From positions 1,386,501-1,450,500 of the forward strand of contig NZ_CP017477.1 in assembly GCF_001761365.1 (NCBI RefSeq): a stretch of DNA of 64,000 nucleotides. The letters are read 5' to 3'. A program made the position numbers and the translations under genes. The stretch comes from Polaribacter vadi (GTDB taxonomy: Bacteria; Bacteroidota; Bacteroidia; Flavobacteriales; Flavobacteriaceae). This document shows positions 42,730 to 51,004 of this stretch, piece after piece (the first letter of the stretch is position 1; every line of letters begins with the position of its first letter). Under the pieces are notes generated by a model, which saw nothing but the letters and a program-made list of their open reading frames with translations, was not told where the DNA came from and made no database searches.

Positions 42730-43413
42730 TTAATCTGTTATAGCGTCGTCAATAATAATAACTGGTTTTTTAATTAAAACTTCATTACCATCACTTTTAG
42801 CAGAAGTATTTGGAATATGATTTACAAAATCAATTTTTAATACTTCCCCTTCTTCTTTTTCAAATGTTCTTTCGAAAGTTGTTTCAGAATTTTTACCTTT
42901 TTCTAAATGTATTTCGTAAGTTCTTTTCTCTTCATTAAAAACAAACGTCACATCAGAATTATTTTTTATAGTAAAATCTAAGGTATAAATACCATCATCA
43001 TTACTTGTTATATTATATGATTCTAAAAATGACTTGTCAGCTGATTTTTTACTTAACGTAATATCATCATCAAATACGGTAACATATTGTTTTTTATTTG
43101 TATTATTATCTATAAATCCAATTTTTAATTGATTGTTATTTATCAATAAAGTTTCATCAAGCTTTTTTGGTGTTTCTTTATCTGTCGAATATAATGAAAA
43201 TTCGTTTAAGCTGCTATTTGTATTTTTAGCTACAATTGCATTATCGTACAAATCATAATCAATAGAATAAGCTCCAGTAGCATCTCTTTTTACTTTATAA
43301 GACTTTAAAAGTTTAGAGTTTAAATCGTTTGATAATAATGTTTCTTCATTAGAACAAGATGTAAAAACTAATGTAATGATTGTTGCTAAGGTTAAAAATT
43401 TAATTTTTTTCAT
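42730..43413 (-). CDS. lipoprotein with an internally duplicated domain, between regulator and kinase
   Basis: 227 residues. Lipobox ends at Cys20 (LVFTSC). The rest appears to hold two related units of about 90 residues: LLKSYKVKRDATGAYSIDYDLYDN and FLESYNITSNDDGIYTLDFTIKNN start the two copies, each followed by strands with a conserved Asn and Glu, and each ending in a LKIGFIDN or LKIDFVNH strand. All-beta; no known family recognised. It follows the regulator gene and precedes the kinase gene by 23 bases, all leftward, which suggests that it senses or presents the signal for the kinase, or is the main output of the system. This is inference from position. Confidence 0.8.
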   Translation of the reverse strand: MKKIKFLTLATIITLVFTSCSNEETLLSNDLNSKLLKSYKVKRDATGAYSIDYDLYDNAIVAKNTNSSLNEFSLYSTDKETPKKLDETLLINNNQLKIGFIDNNTNKKQYVTVFDDDITLSKKSADKSFLESYNITSNDDGIYTLDFTIKNNSDVTFVFNEEKRTYEIHLEKGKNSETTFERTFEKEEGEVLKIDFVNHIPNTSAKSDGNEVLIKKPVIIIDDAITD

Positions 43414-43493
43414 GGAGTTAATTTTAAATTTGTTTTCTATTATTATTAATGAATTTAAAATAGGTTTTGTAATGCAAGCAATAAATTATATAA

Positions 43494-43545
43494 ATTGGGG
43501 GATTTTTAATAATTATTGGGGGACTTTAATCGAATTGGGGGATTT
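43494..43545 (-). promoter_or_regulatory. three ATTGGGGGAyTT direct repeats
   Basis: ATTGGGGGATTT at 43494-43505, ATTGGGGGACTT at 43515-43526 and ATTGGGGGATTT at 43534-43545, with starts 21 and 19 bases apart (two helical turns). On the coding strand of the flanking genes they read AAATCCCCCAAT. They lie between the regulator stop and the lipoprotein start, 81-132 bases upstream of the lipoprotein ATG, so they are good candidates for the binding sites of the regulator. Confidence 0.65.
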
Positions 43546-44212
43546 ATATTATTTTGTGTTTCATTGCATACATTACCAAACCTACTACATTTTTTACTTT
43601 TAATTTTCTTAATAAACTTTTTCTATATGTTTTTACTGTGCTAATTGCTAAATTAAGCGTGTCTGCAATTTCTGTTGTGTTATATTCTTTTGAAATTAAC
43701 CTTAATACTTTTAACTCTCTTTCAGTCAACTCTTCTAGTAGCATATCTTCTGGCATTTCTCCATCTACTATTAATTTATGACCTGATAAAATTGTTATTA
43801 AATTTTTATGCAAATCACTACTAAAATATTGCTCTCCTCTATGAACTGCTTTTATACCTTCTATTATATGTTCGCCAGCATTGTTCTTTGTAATATATCC
43901 CTTGCAACCAAGGCTTAACATTTCTTGAACAATTTTAACATCATCATAACTAGATAAAATAATAACTTTTTGTTTGATATTTCTTTCCTTGAAATATGTT
44001 AAAACTTCGATTCCATCTAAAACAGGCATTGTAATATCTAATATTAAAACATCTGCTTTGTTATCTTTATTATTAACCCAATCAATTACTTCTTTACCAG
44101 TTAAAGAGTATCCTATTGTTTCAATATCTTCGTCAGTATTTATAACAGCTATGATTCCTTCTATTAAAATCTTGTGATCATCAGCTACATGAACGTATAT
44201 CTTTTCTTTCAT
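43544..44212 (-). CDS. NarL/FixJ family response regulator
   Basis: 222 residues. Receiver domain (1-120) with the acidic pocket Asp11-Asp12 (VADDHKIL), phosphoacceptor Asp59 in LILDITMPVLDG, and Ser-Ser in ILSSYDD before the usual Lys region; the C-terminal LuxR-type HTH domain (about 155-222) has LTERELKVLRLISKEYNTTEIADTLNLAISTVKTYRKSLLRKL. It belongs with the HisKA_3 kinase at 40937-42706. First gene of the leftward cassette; a 42-bp palindrome and a CCCCCTAAAGGGGG copy stand directly upstream, which may be its control region. Confidence 0.93.
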   Translation of the reverse strand: MKEKIYVHVADDHKILIEGIIAVINTDEDIETIGYSLTGKEVIDWVNNKDNKADVLILDITMPVLDGIEVLTYFKERNIKQKVIILSSYDDVKIVQEMLSLGCKGYITKNNAGEHIIEGIKAVHRGEQYFSSDLHKNLITILSGHKLIVDGEMPEDMLLEELTERELKVLRLISKEYNTTEIADTLNLAISTVKTYRKSLLRKLKVKNVVGLVMYAMKHKII

Positions 44213-44254
44213 TATTACATTACAAATTTAAAGTACTTATTAACTTTACACAAT

Positions 44255-44318
44255 CCCCCTAAAGGGGGTATTTTCACCTCCCCCTAAAGGGGGAGACGTC
44301 TCCCCCTTTAGGGGGAGG
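44255..44318. repeat. CCCCCTAAAGGGGG cluster with 42-bp perfect palindrome
   Basis: CCCCCTAAAGGGGG occurs at 44255-44268. A second copy and its exact mirror copy CCCCCTTTAGGGGG, joined by AGACGTCT, form a perfect 42-bp palindrome at 44277-44318 (including CCT/AGG at the ends). The block is extremely GC-rich compared with its surroundings. Confidence 0.85.
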
Positions 44319-44419
44319 CCAAAATCATAACAAACTAATTATCAATATATTAAAAAATTTTATATTTTACCTTTTTTTTTCGTTTAAAAATCAATAAATA
44401 TAAATTCTGCCTAAAATGC

Positions 44420-44452
44420 AAAAAACCGAGAAAATTTCTCGGTTTTTTTTCG
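44420..44452 (-). terminator. terminator of the DUF4293 gene
   Basis: AAAAACCGAGAAAATTTCTCGGTTTTTTTT: perfect stem, T-run on the plus strand and A-run on the other, so it works for the leftward DUF4293 transcript. Almost the same hairpin stands behind the clpS operon. Confidence 0.8.
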
Positions 44453-44475
44453 CACTAAATATACTACTATTAGTT

Positions 44476-44907
44476 TTATCGTAATCTGTCTACAGATTTT
44501 ATAAGATCTTCATCCTTTTTAATAGCTTTATTTGCCAAAACAACAAGCAAAATAGCCAAAATTGGTAAGAACATCCCAATACCTTTCTCAGAAACTGTCG
44601 TTTCTCCAGATAAATTTAGAGACAAATAAATCAACAAACCTAGTAAAAAAAGATTTATCATAATTATAATACGTCCAATAACAAATTGTAACTTTCTATT
44701 TTTAAATAAAAAAATCGTTACTAATGATAAAATTGCGGACATAATGAACATAAAAGGAATTACTTTTAAAGTAAAAACCTCTCTTGAAAACAAATCTACA
44801 ACAAATATTTTTTCTTTAATTGTATTCCATAAATTAAATACGAAAATTAAACCTCCAGAAACAATGGAAGCTAAAAGTAAATATATTGTTTGTACTCTTT
44901 GAATCAT
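44476..44907 (-). CDS. DUF4293 membrane protein
   Basis: 143 residues with four membrane helices: the family start MIQRVQTIYLLLASIVSGGLI, and further segments FMFIMSAILSLVTIFLF, IIIMINLFLLGLLIYLSL and FLPILAILLVVLANKAIKKDEDLIKSVDRLR, the last with the typical basic end. DUF4293 is found in Bacteroidota next to rho, as it is here (divergent, 197 bases between starts). Function unknown. Confidence 0.92.
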   Translation of the reverse strand: MIQRVQTIYLLLASIVSGGLIFVFNLWNTIKEKIFVVDLFSREVFTLKVIPFMFIMSAILSLVTIFLFKNRKLQFVIGRIIIMINLFLLGLLIYLSLNLSGETTVSEKGIGMFLPILAILLVVLANKAIKKDEDLIKSVDRLR

Positions 44908-44924
44908 ATAAAAATATTATGCCA

Positions 44925-44932
44925 CAAAAATA
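44925..44932 (-). promoter_or_regulatory. candidate DUF4293 promoter box
   Basis: TATTTTTG on the minus strand, 18 bases before the ATG at 44907. Confidence 0.45.
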
Positions 44933-44979
44933 GAATTTCTTTTTTAAAAAAAGAAAACTTAAAAGTAAAAAAAAAAGTA

Positions 44980-44987
44980 TATATTTG
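44980..44987 (+). promoter_or_regulatory. candidate rho promoter box
   Basis: TATATTTG followed by TGG, 117 bases before the rho ATG. The leader so defined holds the stem ATTGTATA/TATACAAT near 45010-45032. Confidence 0.5.
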
Positions 44988-45104
44988 TGGAACAGTACCC
45001 ACACAAAATATTGTATAGCACTATATACAATAAATTAAAAAATCAAATAAACAATTTTTTTAATATCTTATTTTAAGATTTATCATAACTTAACAACTAT
45101 ATAA

Positions 45105-46826
45105 ATGTTCGAAATTTCTGAACTGAAAGCAAAAACTCTTGCTGACCTGCAAGTAATTGCAAAATCTATTGGACTTACTAAGACTAGCCAATTAAAAAAA
45201 TTAGATTTAGTATATCAAATTTTAGATAGACAAGCAGCTAACCCTTCTTCTACAAAACAAGATACTGCTCCTACAGAAAAGACTACAACTGAAAAACCTA
45301 AAAGAAAAAGAGTTGTACAAAAGGTTAAAAACGAACCTAGTAAGGAGCCAGAAACTAAAAATGAAACTATTTCTGACGAAAATACAACACCCGTAAAAAA
45401 GCGTCCTGTAAGAAAAGTTGTAAAAAAGGTACCTAACAAAGAAGAAAGACCTCAAGTGTCACAAAATAAAACAGAAGATTCTTCTGAAAACACTAATGTT
45501 GATGCTAAAAAAAATAAACCAAGAGCTGTAAAAACGGACTCTAATGATTCTAAAGAACAGAAACCTGTTCATAAAAATCAAGCGAGAAATAATCCGCCAA
45601 GAAATCCTAATCAGCAGAAAACTAAAAACACGAATCAGCAAAATAAAACGAACAATAGTAGAAGTAATGGAAACAAATCTAGTAATAGATATAGAGATCC
45701 AGATTTTGAATTTGATGGTATTATAGAAAGTGAAGGTGTTTTAGAAATGATGCCTGATGGTTATGGCTTTTTACGTTCTTCTGATTATAATTATTTATCT
45801 TCTCCTGATGATATTTACGTTTCTCAATCTCAAATTAAACTATTTGGTTTAAAAACTGGTGATACTGTTAGAGGAAATGTAAGACCTCCTAAAGAAGGTG
45901 AAAAATATTTCCCATTAATTAGAGTCTCTAAAATTAATGGATTGAACCCAAATATTGTTAGAGATCGAGTTTCTTTCGAACATTTAACGCCTTTATTTCC
46001 TCAAGAAAAATTCAATTTAGCAGAAAAAGGAAGTTCTTTATCAACAAGAATTATCGATTTATTTTCTCCTATTGGAAAAGGTCAAAGAGGAATGATTGTT
46101 GCCCAGCCAAAAACGGGTAAAACAATGTTATTAAAAGATATTGCCAAAGCAATTGCACAGAATCATCCAGAAGTTTATCAAATTGTATTATTGATTGATG
46201 AACGTCCTGAAGAGGTTACAGACATGCAAAGAAGTGTTCGTGGAGAAGTTGTTGCTTCTACTTTTGATGAGCCTGCAGATAAACACGTTCGTGTTGCAAA
46301 CATTGTATTAGAAAAAGCAAAACGTTTGGTAGAATGTGGCCATGATGTGGTAATTCTTTTAGATTCTATAACACGTTTGGCAAGAGCTTATAATACTGTT
46401 GCTCCAGCATCTGGAAAAATACTTTCTGGTGGTATAGATGCCAATGCTTTACACAAACCAAAACGTTTTTTTGGAGCTGCTAGAAATATAGAAAATGGTG
46501 GTTCTTTAACCATTATTGCAACTGCTCTTACAGAAACTGGTTCTAAAATGGACGAAGTTATCTTTGAAGAATTTAAAGGTACAGGAAACATGGAACTACA
46601 GTTAGATAGAAATATTTCTAATAGACGTATTTATCCTGCTATCGATTTAATTAAATCTTCTACAAGAAGAGATGATTTATTATTAGATGAAAAAACTGTG
46701 CAAAGAATGTGGATTTTAAGAAAATATCTTGCAGATATGAATCCTATTGAAGCAATGGAATTTATCAATGATAAAATAAAGTTTTCTAAAAATAATGATG
46801 AGTTTTTAATTTCTATGAGAGGATAA
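45105..46826 (+). CDS. rho: transcription termination factor Rho with long disordered insert
   Basis: 573 residues, against 419 in E. coli. Rho_N helical domain at about 1-43 ([20 protein letters not shown]). Residues 44-198 are a low-complexity K/R/N/Q/P/T/E-rich stretch with no predicted fold. The RNA-binding cold-shock-like domain follows (about 205-275, [21 protein letters not shown]), then the ATPase core with Walker A AQPKTGKT at 333-340, Walker [17 protein letters not shown], the Q-loop/R-loop region and RRIYPAIDL. The insert is typical for Bacteroidota; in Bacteroides a disordered region of Rho is reported to drive condensate formation. Own promoter, divergent from DUF4293, ended by a hairpin at 46858-46887. 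Confidence 0.97.
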   Translation: MFEISELKAKTLADLQVIAKSIGLTKTSQLKKLDLVYQILDRQAANPSSTKQDTAPTEKTTTEKPKRKRVVQKVKNEPSKEPETKNETISDENTTPVKKRPVRKVVKKVPNKEERPQVSQNKTEDSSENTNVDAKKNKPRAVKTDSNDSKEQKPVHKNQARNNPPRNPNQQKTKNTNQQNKTNNSRSNGNKSSNRYRDPDFEFDGIIESEGVLEMMPDGYGFLRSSDYNYLSSPDDIYVSQSQIKLFGLKTGDTVRGNVRPPKEGEKYFPLIRVSKINGLNPNIVRDRVSFEHLTPLFPQEKFNLAEKGSSLSTRIIDLFSPIGKGQRGMIVAQPKTGKTMLLKDIAKAIAQNHPEVYQIVLLIDERPEEVTDMQRSVRGEVVASTFDEPADKHVRVANIVLEKAKRLVECGHDVVILLDSITRLARAYNTVAPASGKILSGGIDANALHKPKRFFGAARNIENGGSLTIIATALTETGSKMDEVIFEEFKGTGNMELQLDRNISNRRIYPAIDLIKSSTRRDDLLLDEKTVQRMWILRKYLADMNPIEAMEFINDKIKFSKNNDEFLISMRG

Positions 46827-46857
46827 TAATTTCATAAATTAGACATAATTAATATAC

Positions 46858-46887
46858 AAAGCCTTTTTGATTTCTCAAAAAGGCTTT
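46858..46887 (+). terminator. terminator of rho
   Basis: AAAGCCTTTTTGA pairs with TCAAAAAGGCTTT with a 4-nt loop, followed by a T-rich run. Confidence 0.85.
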
Positions 46888-47244
46888 ATTTATTGCATTT
46901 TTATCCAACAAAAATAAAGGTTAATTTATTATTGAATAAAAAATATACTTTCATTCAATAAAAATAGGACTCAATTTTTAAAAAGGTAACTTAATTTATT
47001 CCTTGAAAAGTTATTAGTTTTTATTGTAACATATTTACTATAATAGTTAGCTTATTTATTGTTAACAAAATTACGTCTTAACAAATACTTTGTACTCTTT
47101 GAAAAACATCAACTTATATACAAGTATCTTACAATAAGTTGAATCAATAGATGTCATAAACTTTAAGCTAGTTATAAATTTTATAATAATCTTTTTTTCT
47201 ATTTTTTTTGATTTATCACCATACATTCAAAAATAATAAGCAAG

Positions 47245-47277
47245 AAAAAATCCGTTCAAAAAATGAACGGATTTTAT
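47245..47277 (-). terminator. terminator of the ppiD-like gene
   Basis: AAAATCCGTTCA pairs with TGAACGGATTTT around an A-rich loop; on the minus strand it is followed by TTTTTCTTG. Confidence 0.85.
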
Positions 47278-47300
47278 AAATTTTAAGAAGTTAAAAGCGA

Positions 47301-49388
47301 TTAATTTGTGTACATTAATGCTCTGTTATCTTCTATTTCTGATGAATTTTTAATTGCCTCATACATTTTAAAAGTAGAGCTTTTTCTACTTTCTGCAATT
47401 CTCTTTCTATTTGCATCATAGTTTGGCAAAGCTGTTGGTATTTCTTTATTAGTTACTTTAAAAGCATAAACTCCTCTGCTTCCTTCAACTGAATTGTATA
47501 ATTTATTTATTTCTGCATTATACATAGCACCAACTACTTTAGGCTCTACTCCAACTCCTGAAAGTGTTGGGCTTTTTAAAGTTACATTGCTTGCAGTTCT
47601 AATACTTGTATTATTAGCTTTTGCAATAGCTTCTAAGTCAGATCCATTTAATTTATCTTTAAGCATTGCAGCTTTCTTTTCATTTGTTAAAATAGGTCTT
47701 ACAGTACTTGTAGCTTTTTCTACAGACATTAAACCTTTTTCTTCTGAACCTGTAACAAATGCTACAACATAACTACCTTCTAAATCGAAACGTTTAAAAT
47801 CGTTTACATTTGTATCGCTGCTAAATGCCCAGCTAACAATTTGTCTTTGATTTCCAATACCAGGAACGTTTTCGTCTAAAGATTTTAAACCTATTGCTGG
47901 TTTTGGTGTGTAGTTTTTTTCTGCAGCAACATCATAGAATTTATTTTCTTTAGATACTGCTAAAGCAAATTCTTCTGCTGTTCTAAACATTTCATTTTCT
48001 GTAGCTTCAGAAGGAACAATTGTAGAAGTATAGGTTGCTAATTTTAAAACTTTTTGATTGTTCTTTTGATTATCAATCTTAATGATATGATATCCAAATG
48101 GAGTTTTTACAACACCAATATCTCCTTTTTTTCCAGTAAAAGCATAATCTCTAAAAGCAGGAGTCATTCTACTATAATTAAACCAATCTAAATCTCCTTC
48201 TTTTGCTCCAGATCCTAAATCTGATGAAAATTCTTTAGCTAATTGACCAAATTTATTAGCACTTCTTTTTACAACATTTAATAAGCTATCTGCTAACTTC
48301 TTTGCTTCTTCTTCTGTTCTAGTAACATCTGGTGCAACTCTTTGAGAACCAGCAAAAGGAATTAATATATGACTTGCTCTTACAGAATCTGGCATTTGTG
48401 AAACTTCTAAAACTTTAGAAATTTTAAAAGCATTTTTATCTTTATAAGGCCCAACTACATCTCCTTTATTTCCTTCAAATAATTGATTTGCAATTTCCTG
48501 GTTAACAGAACTTTTAAATTGAAAATTAGGATTTAAGCTTGAGTCTGAATTATTTTCTGATAAAAATACAGCATCGTCTTTTGTAGCTTTAAAATCTTCA
48601 ATTAAACCAGAAAGATTATTTTTTATTGCTTGTTCATCTTCTGCTGATGGAGTAATATTAAATTGAACGTAAGAAATATCTCTTGAAGCTTCAACTTTAA
48701 ATTGTTCTGAATTATTTTTGATATATGCCTCTACTTCAGATTTTTTAATCTTCACTAAGCTATCTGCAATAGATGTGTAAGGAACATATACAAATTGTGC
48801 ATTTAACTTTACGTTATCAATCATATAAGCTGCTTCACCTTCCTTTAAAGAAGCTCCAAGCCCTGCAGTTACTAAATTATTGTATGTATTTCTTTCTGCA
48901 TTATCTCTAATTTGGTTCATGTAAGCAGACCACTGAGACCATAATTGTGTTTTGTTTTCTTTTTCTGTAGCTAAAAATTGTTTGAATTTAGCTTCATCAA
49001 ATAAACCAGCTTCATTTTGGTATTCTGGACTGTTTTGTACAAATTGTGAATTTACAACTTCGTTCCAAATATCTGCCTCGCCAATTGTGATACCAGCTTC
49101 TTCTAATTGGTTTTTGTATATTTTTTTTCTTACAATATTATCCCAAACTGTTTTTGCAGCTTGCATTTCAGATATTCTTCCTCCAGATTGTTGTTTGTAA
49201 GCTTCTAATTCGTTTGCAAATTCTTGTCTAGAAATAGCTTCGCCATTGATTTCACCAATTTCATTTACCTTGCTAGAATCGAAAAAATCACCAAGTGTTG
49301 ATGGATCTAATACAAACGCAAAAAGTGCTAATCCAATAATTATAATTAAGAACATTGAACGTTCTCTAATTTTTGATAAAACTGCCAT
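47301..49388 (-). CDS. PpiD/SurA-like peptidylprolyl isomerase
   Basis: 695 residues. One N-terminal membrane helix (about 12-30, FLIIIIGLALFAFV) after MAVLSKIRERS, then a SurA_N-type chaperone region with INGEAISRQEFANELEAYKQQSG, and a parvulin PPIase domain around residues 335-450 (ASHILIPF, KKLADSLLNVVK, FGQLAKEFSSDLGSGAKEGDLDWF, and GVVKTPFGYHIIKI with the typical G-YHI). The architecture is that of PpiD: an inner-membrane-anchored periplasmic folding factor that helps outer-membrane proteins. Last gene of the leftward envelope cluster beginning at coaX, 124 bases behind the CNNM gene. Confidence 0.92.
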   Translation of the reverse strand: MAVLSKIRERSMFLIIIIGLALFAFVLDPSTLGDFFDSSKVNEIGEINGEAISRQEFANELEAYKQQSGGRISEMQAAKTVWDNIVRKKIYKNQLEEAGITIGEADIWNEVVNSQFVQNSPEYQNEAGLFDEAKFKQFLATEKENKTQLWSQWSAYMNQIRDNAERNTYNNLVTAGLGASLKEGEAAYMIDNVKLNAQFVYVPYTSIADSLVKIKKSEVEAYIKNNSEQFKVEASRDISYVQFNITPSAEDEQAIKNNLSGLIEDFKATKDDAVFLSENNSDSSLNPNFQFKSSVNQEIANQLFEGNKGDVVGPYKDKNAFKISKVLEVSQMPDSVRASHILIPFAGSQRVAPDVTRTEEEAKKLADSLLNVVKRSANKFGQLAKEFSSDLGSGAKEGDLDWFNYSRMTPAFRDYAFTGKKGDIGVVKTPFGYHIIKIDNQKNNQKVLKLATYTSTIVPSEATENEMFRTAEEFALAVSKENKFYDVAAEKNYTPKPAIGLKSLDENVPGIGNQRQIVSWAFSSDTNVNDFKRFDLEGSYVVAFVTGSEEKGLMSVEKATSTVRPILTNEKKAAMLKDKLNGSDLEAIAKANNTSIRTASNVTLKSPTLSGVGVEPKVVGAMYNAEINKLYNSVEGSRGVYAFKVTNKEIPTALPNYDANRKRIAESRKSSTFKMYEAIKNSSEIEDNRALMYTN

Positions 49389-49512
49389 ACTAATTTTAAT
49401 TTAATTTCAGTTGGCGAATATACGGTTTTTGGTTTTAATATTGCAACCCATTTTTTACTTATTAGAAGCGAGTTAGGTACATTTTTTTCAGCTAAAAAAA
49501 AAGAAGTGTTAT

Positions 49513-50778
49513 TTAGTCTGTTTGGTTGGATATTTTAAGAGATACTTCATCTATTTTTGCTCCACTCATCTTCAAAATTTTGATTTCAAAAGTCTCTAAA
49601 TCTATCAATTCTTTTTCTTCAGGAATATTTTCTGTGTGCTCTATAATAAAGCCTCCTAAAGTTTCGTAAGCTTCTGATTTTGGAATATTTAAATCGTATT
49701 CTTCATTTAAATAATCGATTTCTAATCTTGCAGAGAAATTAAATTTCGATTCACTAATTTTTTCCTCTAAAAACTCTTGAGAATCATGCTCATCTTCTAT
49801 TTCTCCAAACAATTCTTCTACAATATCTTCTACTGTAATCATGCCAGAAGTTCCTCCATATTCATCGATTACAACTGCTACGCTTTTACGTTTTTTCATT
49901 AATGAATTTAGGATATCATTAATCATCATAGACTCTGGCACAAATTCTAAAGGCAATAAAATAGATTTTATAGTTTTTGGTTTTTTAAACAATTCGAAAG
50001 CATTTACATACCCAACAACATCATCTAAAGAAGTTTTATAAACCAAAATTTTTGATAAACCCGTATTTATAAAAGTGTTTTTTAAATTGGTAACTGTTTC
50101 ATGGATTTCAACAGAAACAATTTCTGTTCTAGGTACCATAACTTCTCTTGCTTTAACGTTTTGAAATTCTAAAGCGTTTTGAAAAATTTGGATTTCAGAA
50201 TCCATTTCATCATCATCATTACCTGAATCTAACTGTTCATTAATATAAATACCTAATTCCTCTTTACTAAACTCCGTTTGTTGTTCATCTGCATTCGTTT
50301 TAAAAAATACACGCAGAAAAAAATCGGAAATTAAGGTAATAAATTCAGAGAAAAAATGAAATATATAATAGAAGATATAAGCAGGAACAGCAAATATTTT
50401 TAAAACTTCGTTTGCGTAGATTCTAAAAATTGCTTTTGGCAAAAACTCTGCTGTTATCAATATTATAATTGTAGAAATTATGGTTTGTATTAACAATACA
50501 GAAAAGTCATTAAAGGTTTCAATTGGCAAAAACCTAATGAGCAATTCGCCCATATAATAACTATAAATTACCAAAGAAATATTATTACCAACCAACATAG
50601 TTGTAATAAATTTCGATGATTTTTGAGTAATTATTGTTAAAATTTTAGGGATAAAACCATCTCTTTTTTTTTCTAGCTCAATATGCATTTTATTGGCAGA
50701 AACAAATGCAATTTCCATACCTGAAAAAAACGCAGATAGCAAAATTGATATGATAACAATAATGAGTTCAACCTCCAT
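49513..50778 (-). CDS. CNNM/CorC-HlyC family CBS protein (hemolysin family)
   Basis: 421 residues. DUF21 membrane domain with four helices (about 1-180, LSAFFSGMEIAFVSANKMH), two CBS domains (about 205-330, with VMVPRTEIVSVE and VVIDEYGGTSGMITVEDIVEELFGEIEDEHD), and a C-terminal CorC_HlyC domain (about 345-415). Family members are Mg2+/Co2+-linked transport or regulation proteins; the hemolysin name is historical. In the gliding bacterium Flavobacterium johnsoniae a related protein, GldE, is linked to gliding, but I see no evidence that this is GldE. Follows the 70-residue gene by 10 bases. Confidence 0.9.
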   Translation of the reverse strand: MEVELIIVIISILLSAFFSGMEIAFVSANKMHIELEKKRDGFIPKILTIITQKSSKFITTMLVGNNISLVIYSYYMGELLIRFLPIETFNDFSVLLIQTIISTIIILITAEFLPKAIFRIYANEVLKIFAVPAYIFYYIFHFFSEFITLISDFFLRVFFKTNADEQQTEFSKEELGIYINEQLDSGNDDDEMDSEIQIFQNALEFQNVKAREVMVPRTEIVSVEIHETVTNLKNTFINTGLSKILVYKTSLDDVVGYVNAFELFKKPKTIKSILLPLEFVPESMMINDILNSLMKKRKSVAVVIDEYGGTSGMITVEDIVEELFGEIEDEHDSQEFLEEKISESKFNFSARLEIDYLNEEYDLNIPKSEAYETLGGFIIEHTENIPEEKELIDLETFEIKILKMSGAKIDEVSLKISNQTD

Positions 50779-50788
50779 TATATATTAG

Positions 50789-51001
50789 TTATTGCTTTTT
50801 TTGATTGTTTTGATTATTTCTTTTTTCAACTTTTTTTCTAAAATGTCTTTTAAAGAAAAATACTAATGTAATTAAAACTCCGAAAATTAAGAAGAAATAG
50901 GCCCTATTTCTATCTACGTTCCATTGCACATAAGTTTCTACTAAACAAATAAAAGCTATCATTAAATATCCGTATTGAAAAAATTTCCAAATTCTATTCA
51001 T
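50789..51001 (-). CDS. 70-residue two-helix membrane protein
   Basis: 70 residues. Two membrane helices (about 11-26 and 36-50) with a short loop and a strongly basic tail (KRHFRKKVEKRNNQNNQKKQ). The N-terminal MNRIWKFFQYGYLMIAFICLVETY is typical of a small conserved flavobacterial family found in this cluster. Function unknown. It lies 3 bases behind lptC and 10 bases before the CNNM gene, so it is clearly in the operon. Confidence 0.75.
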   Translation of the reverse strand: MNRIWKFFQYGYLMIAFICLVETYVQWNVDRNRAYFFLIFGVLITLVFFFKRHFRKKVEKRNNQNNQKKQ

Positions 51002-51004
51002 AAT

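Larger units (their letters stand above)
46827..47300. other. intergenic region between rho and the ppiD-like gene
   Basis: Convergent ends. Besides the two terminators, I see only AT-rich DNA with two TTGAATAAAAA-like words near 46930-46970. No gene. Confidence 0.6.

Noticed and set aside
43376..43603. 75-codon plus-strand frame over the regulator-lipoprotein gap
   Set aside because: It runs across the direct repeats and antisense to the regulator gene; composition is not protein-like.
45215..45641. opposite-strand frames inside rho (60-77 codons)
   Set aside because: Shadows caused by the repetitive A-rich disordered region; the plus strand is clearly rho.
49513..50778. call of the CNNM protein as GldE
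   Set aside because: GldE is a related gliding protein, but no other gld gene is near and no specific motif could be checked by eye.
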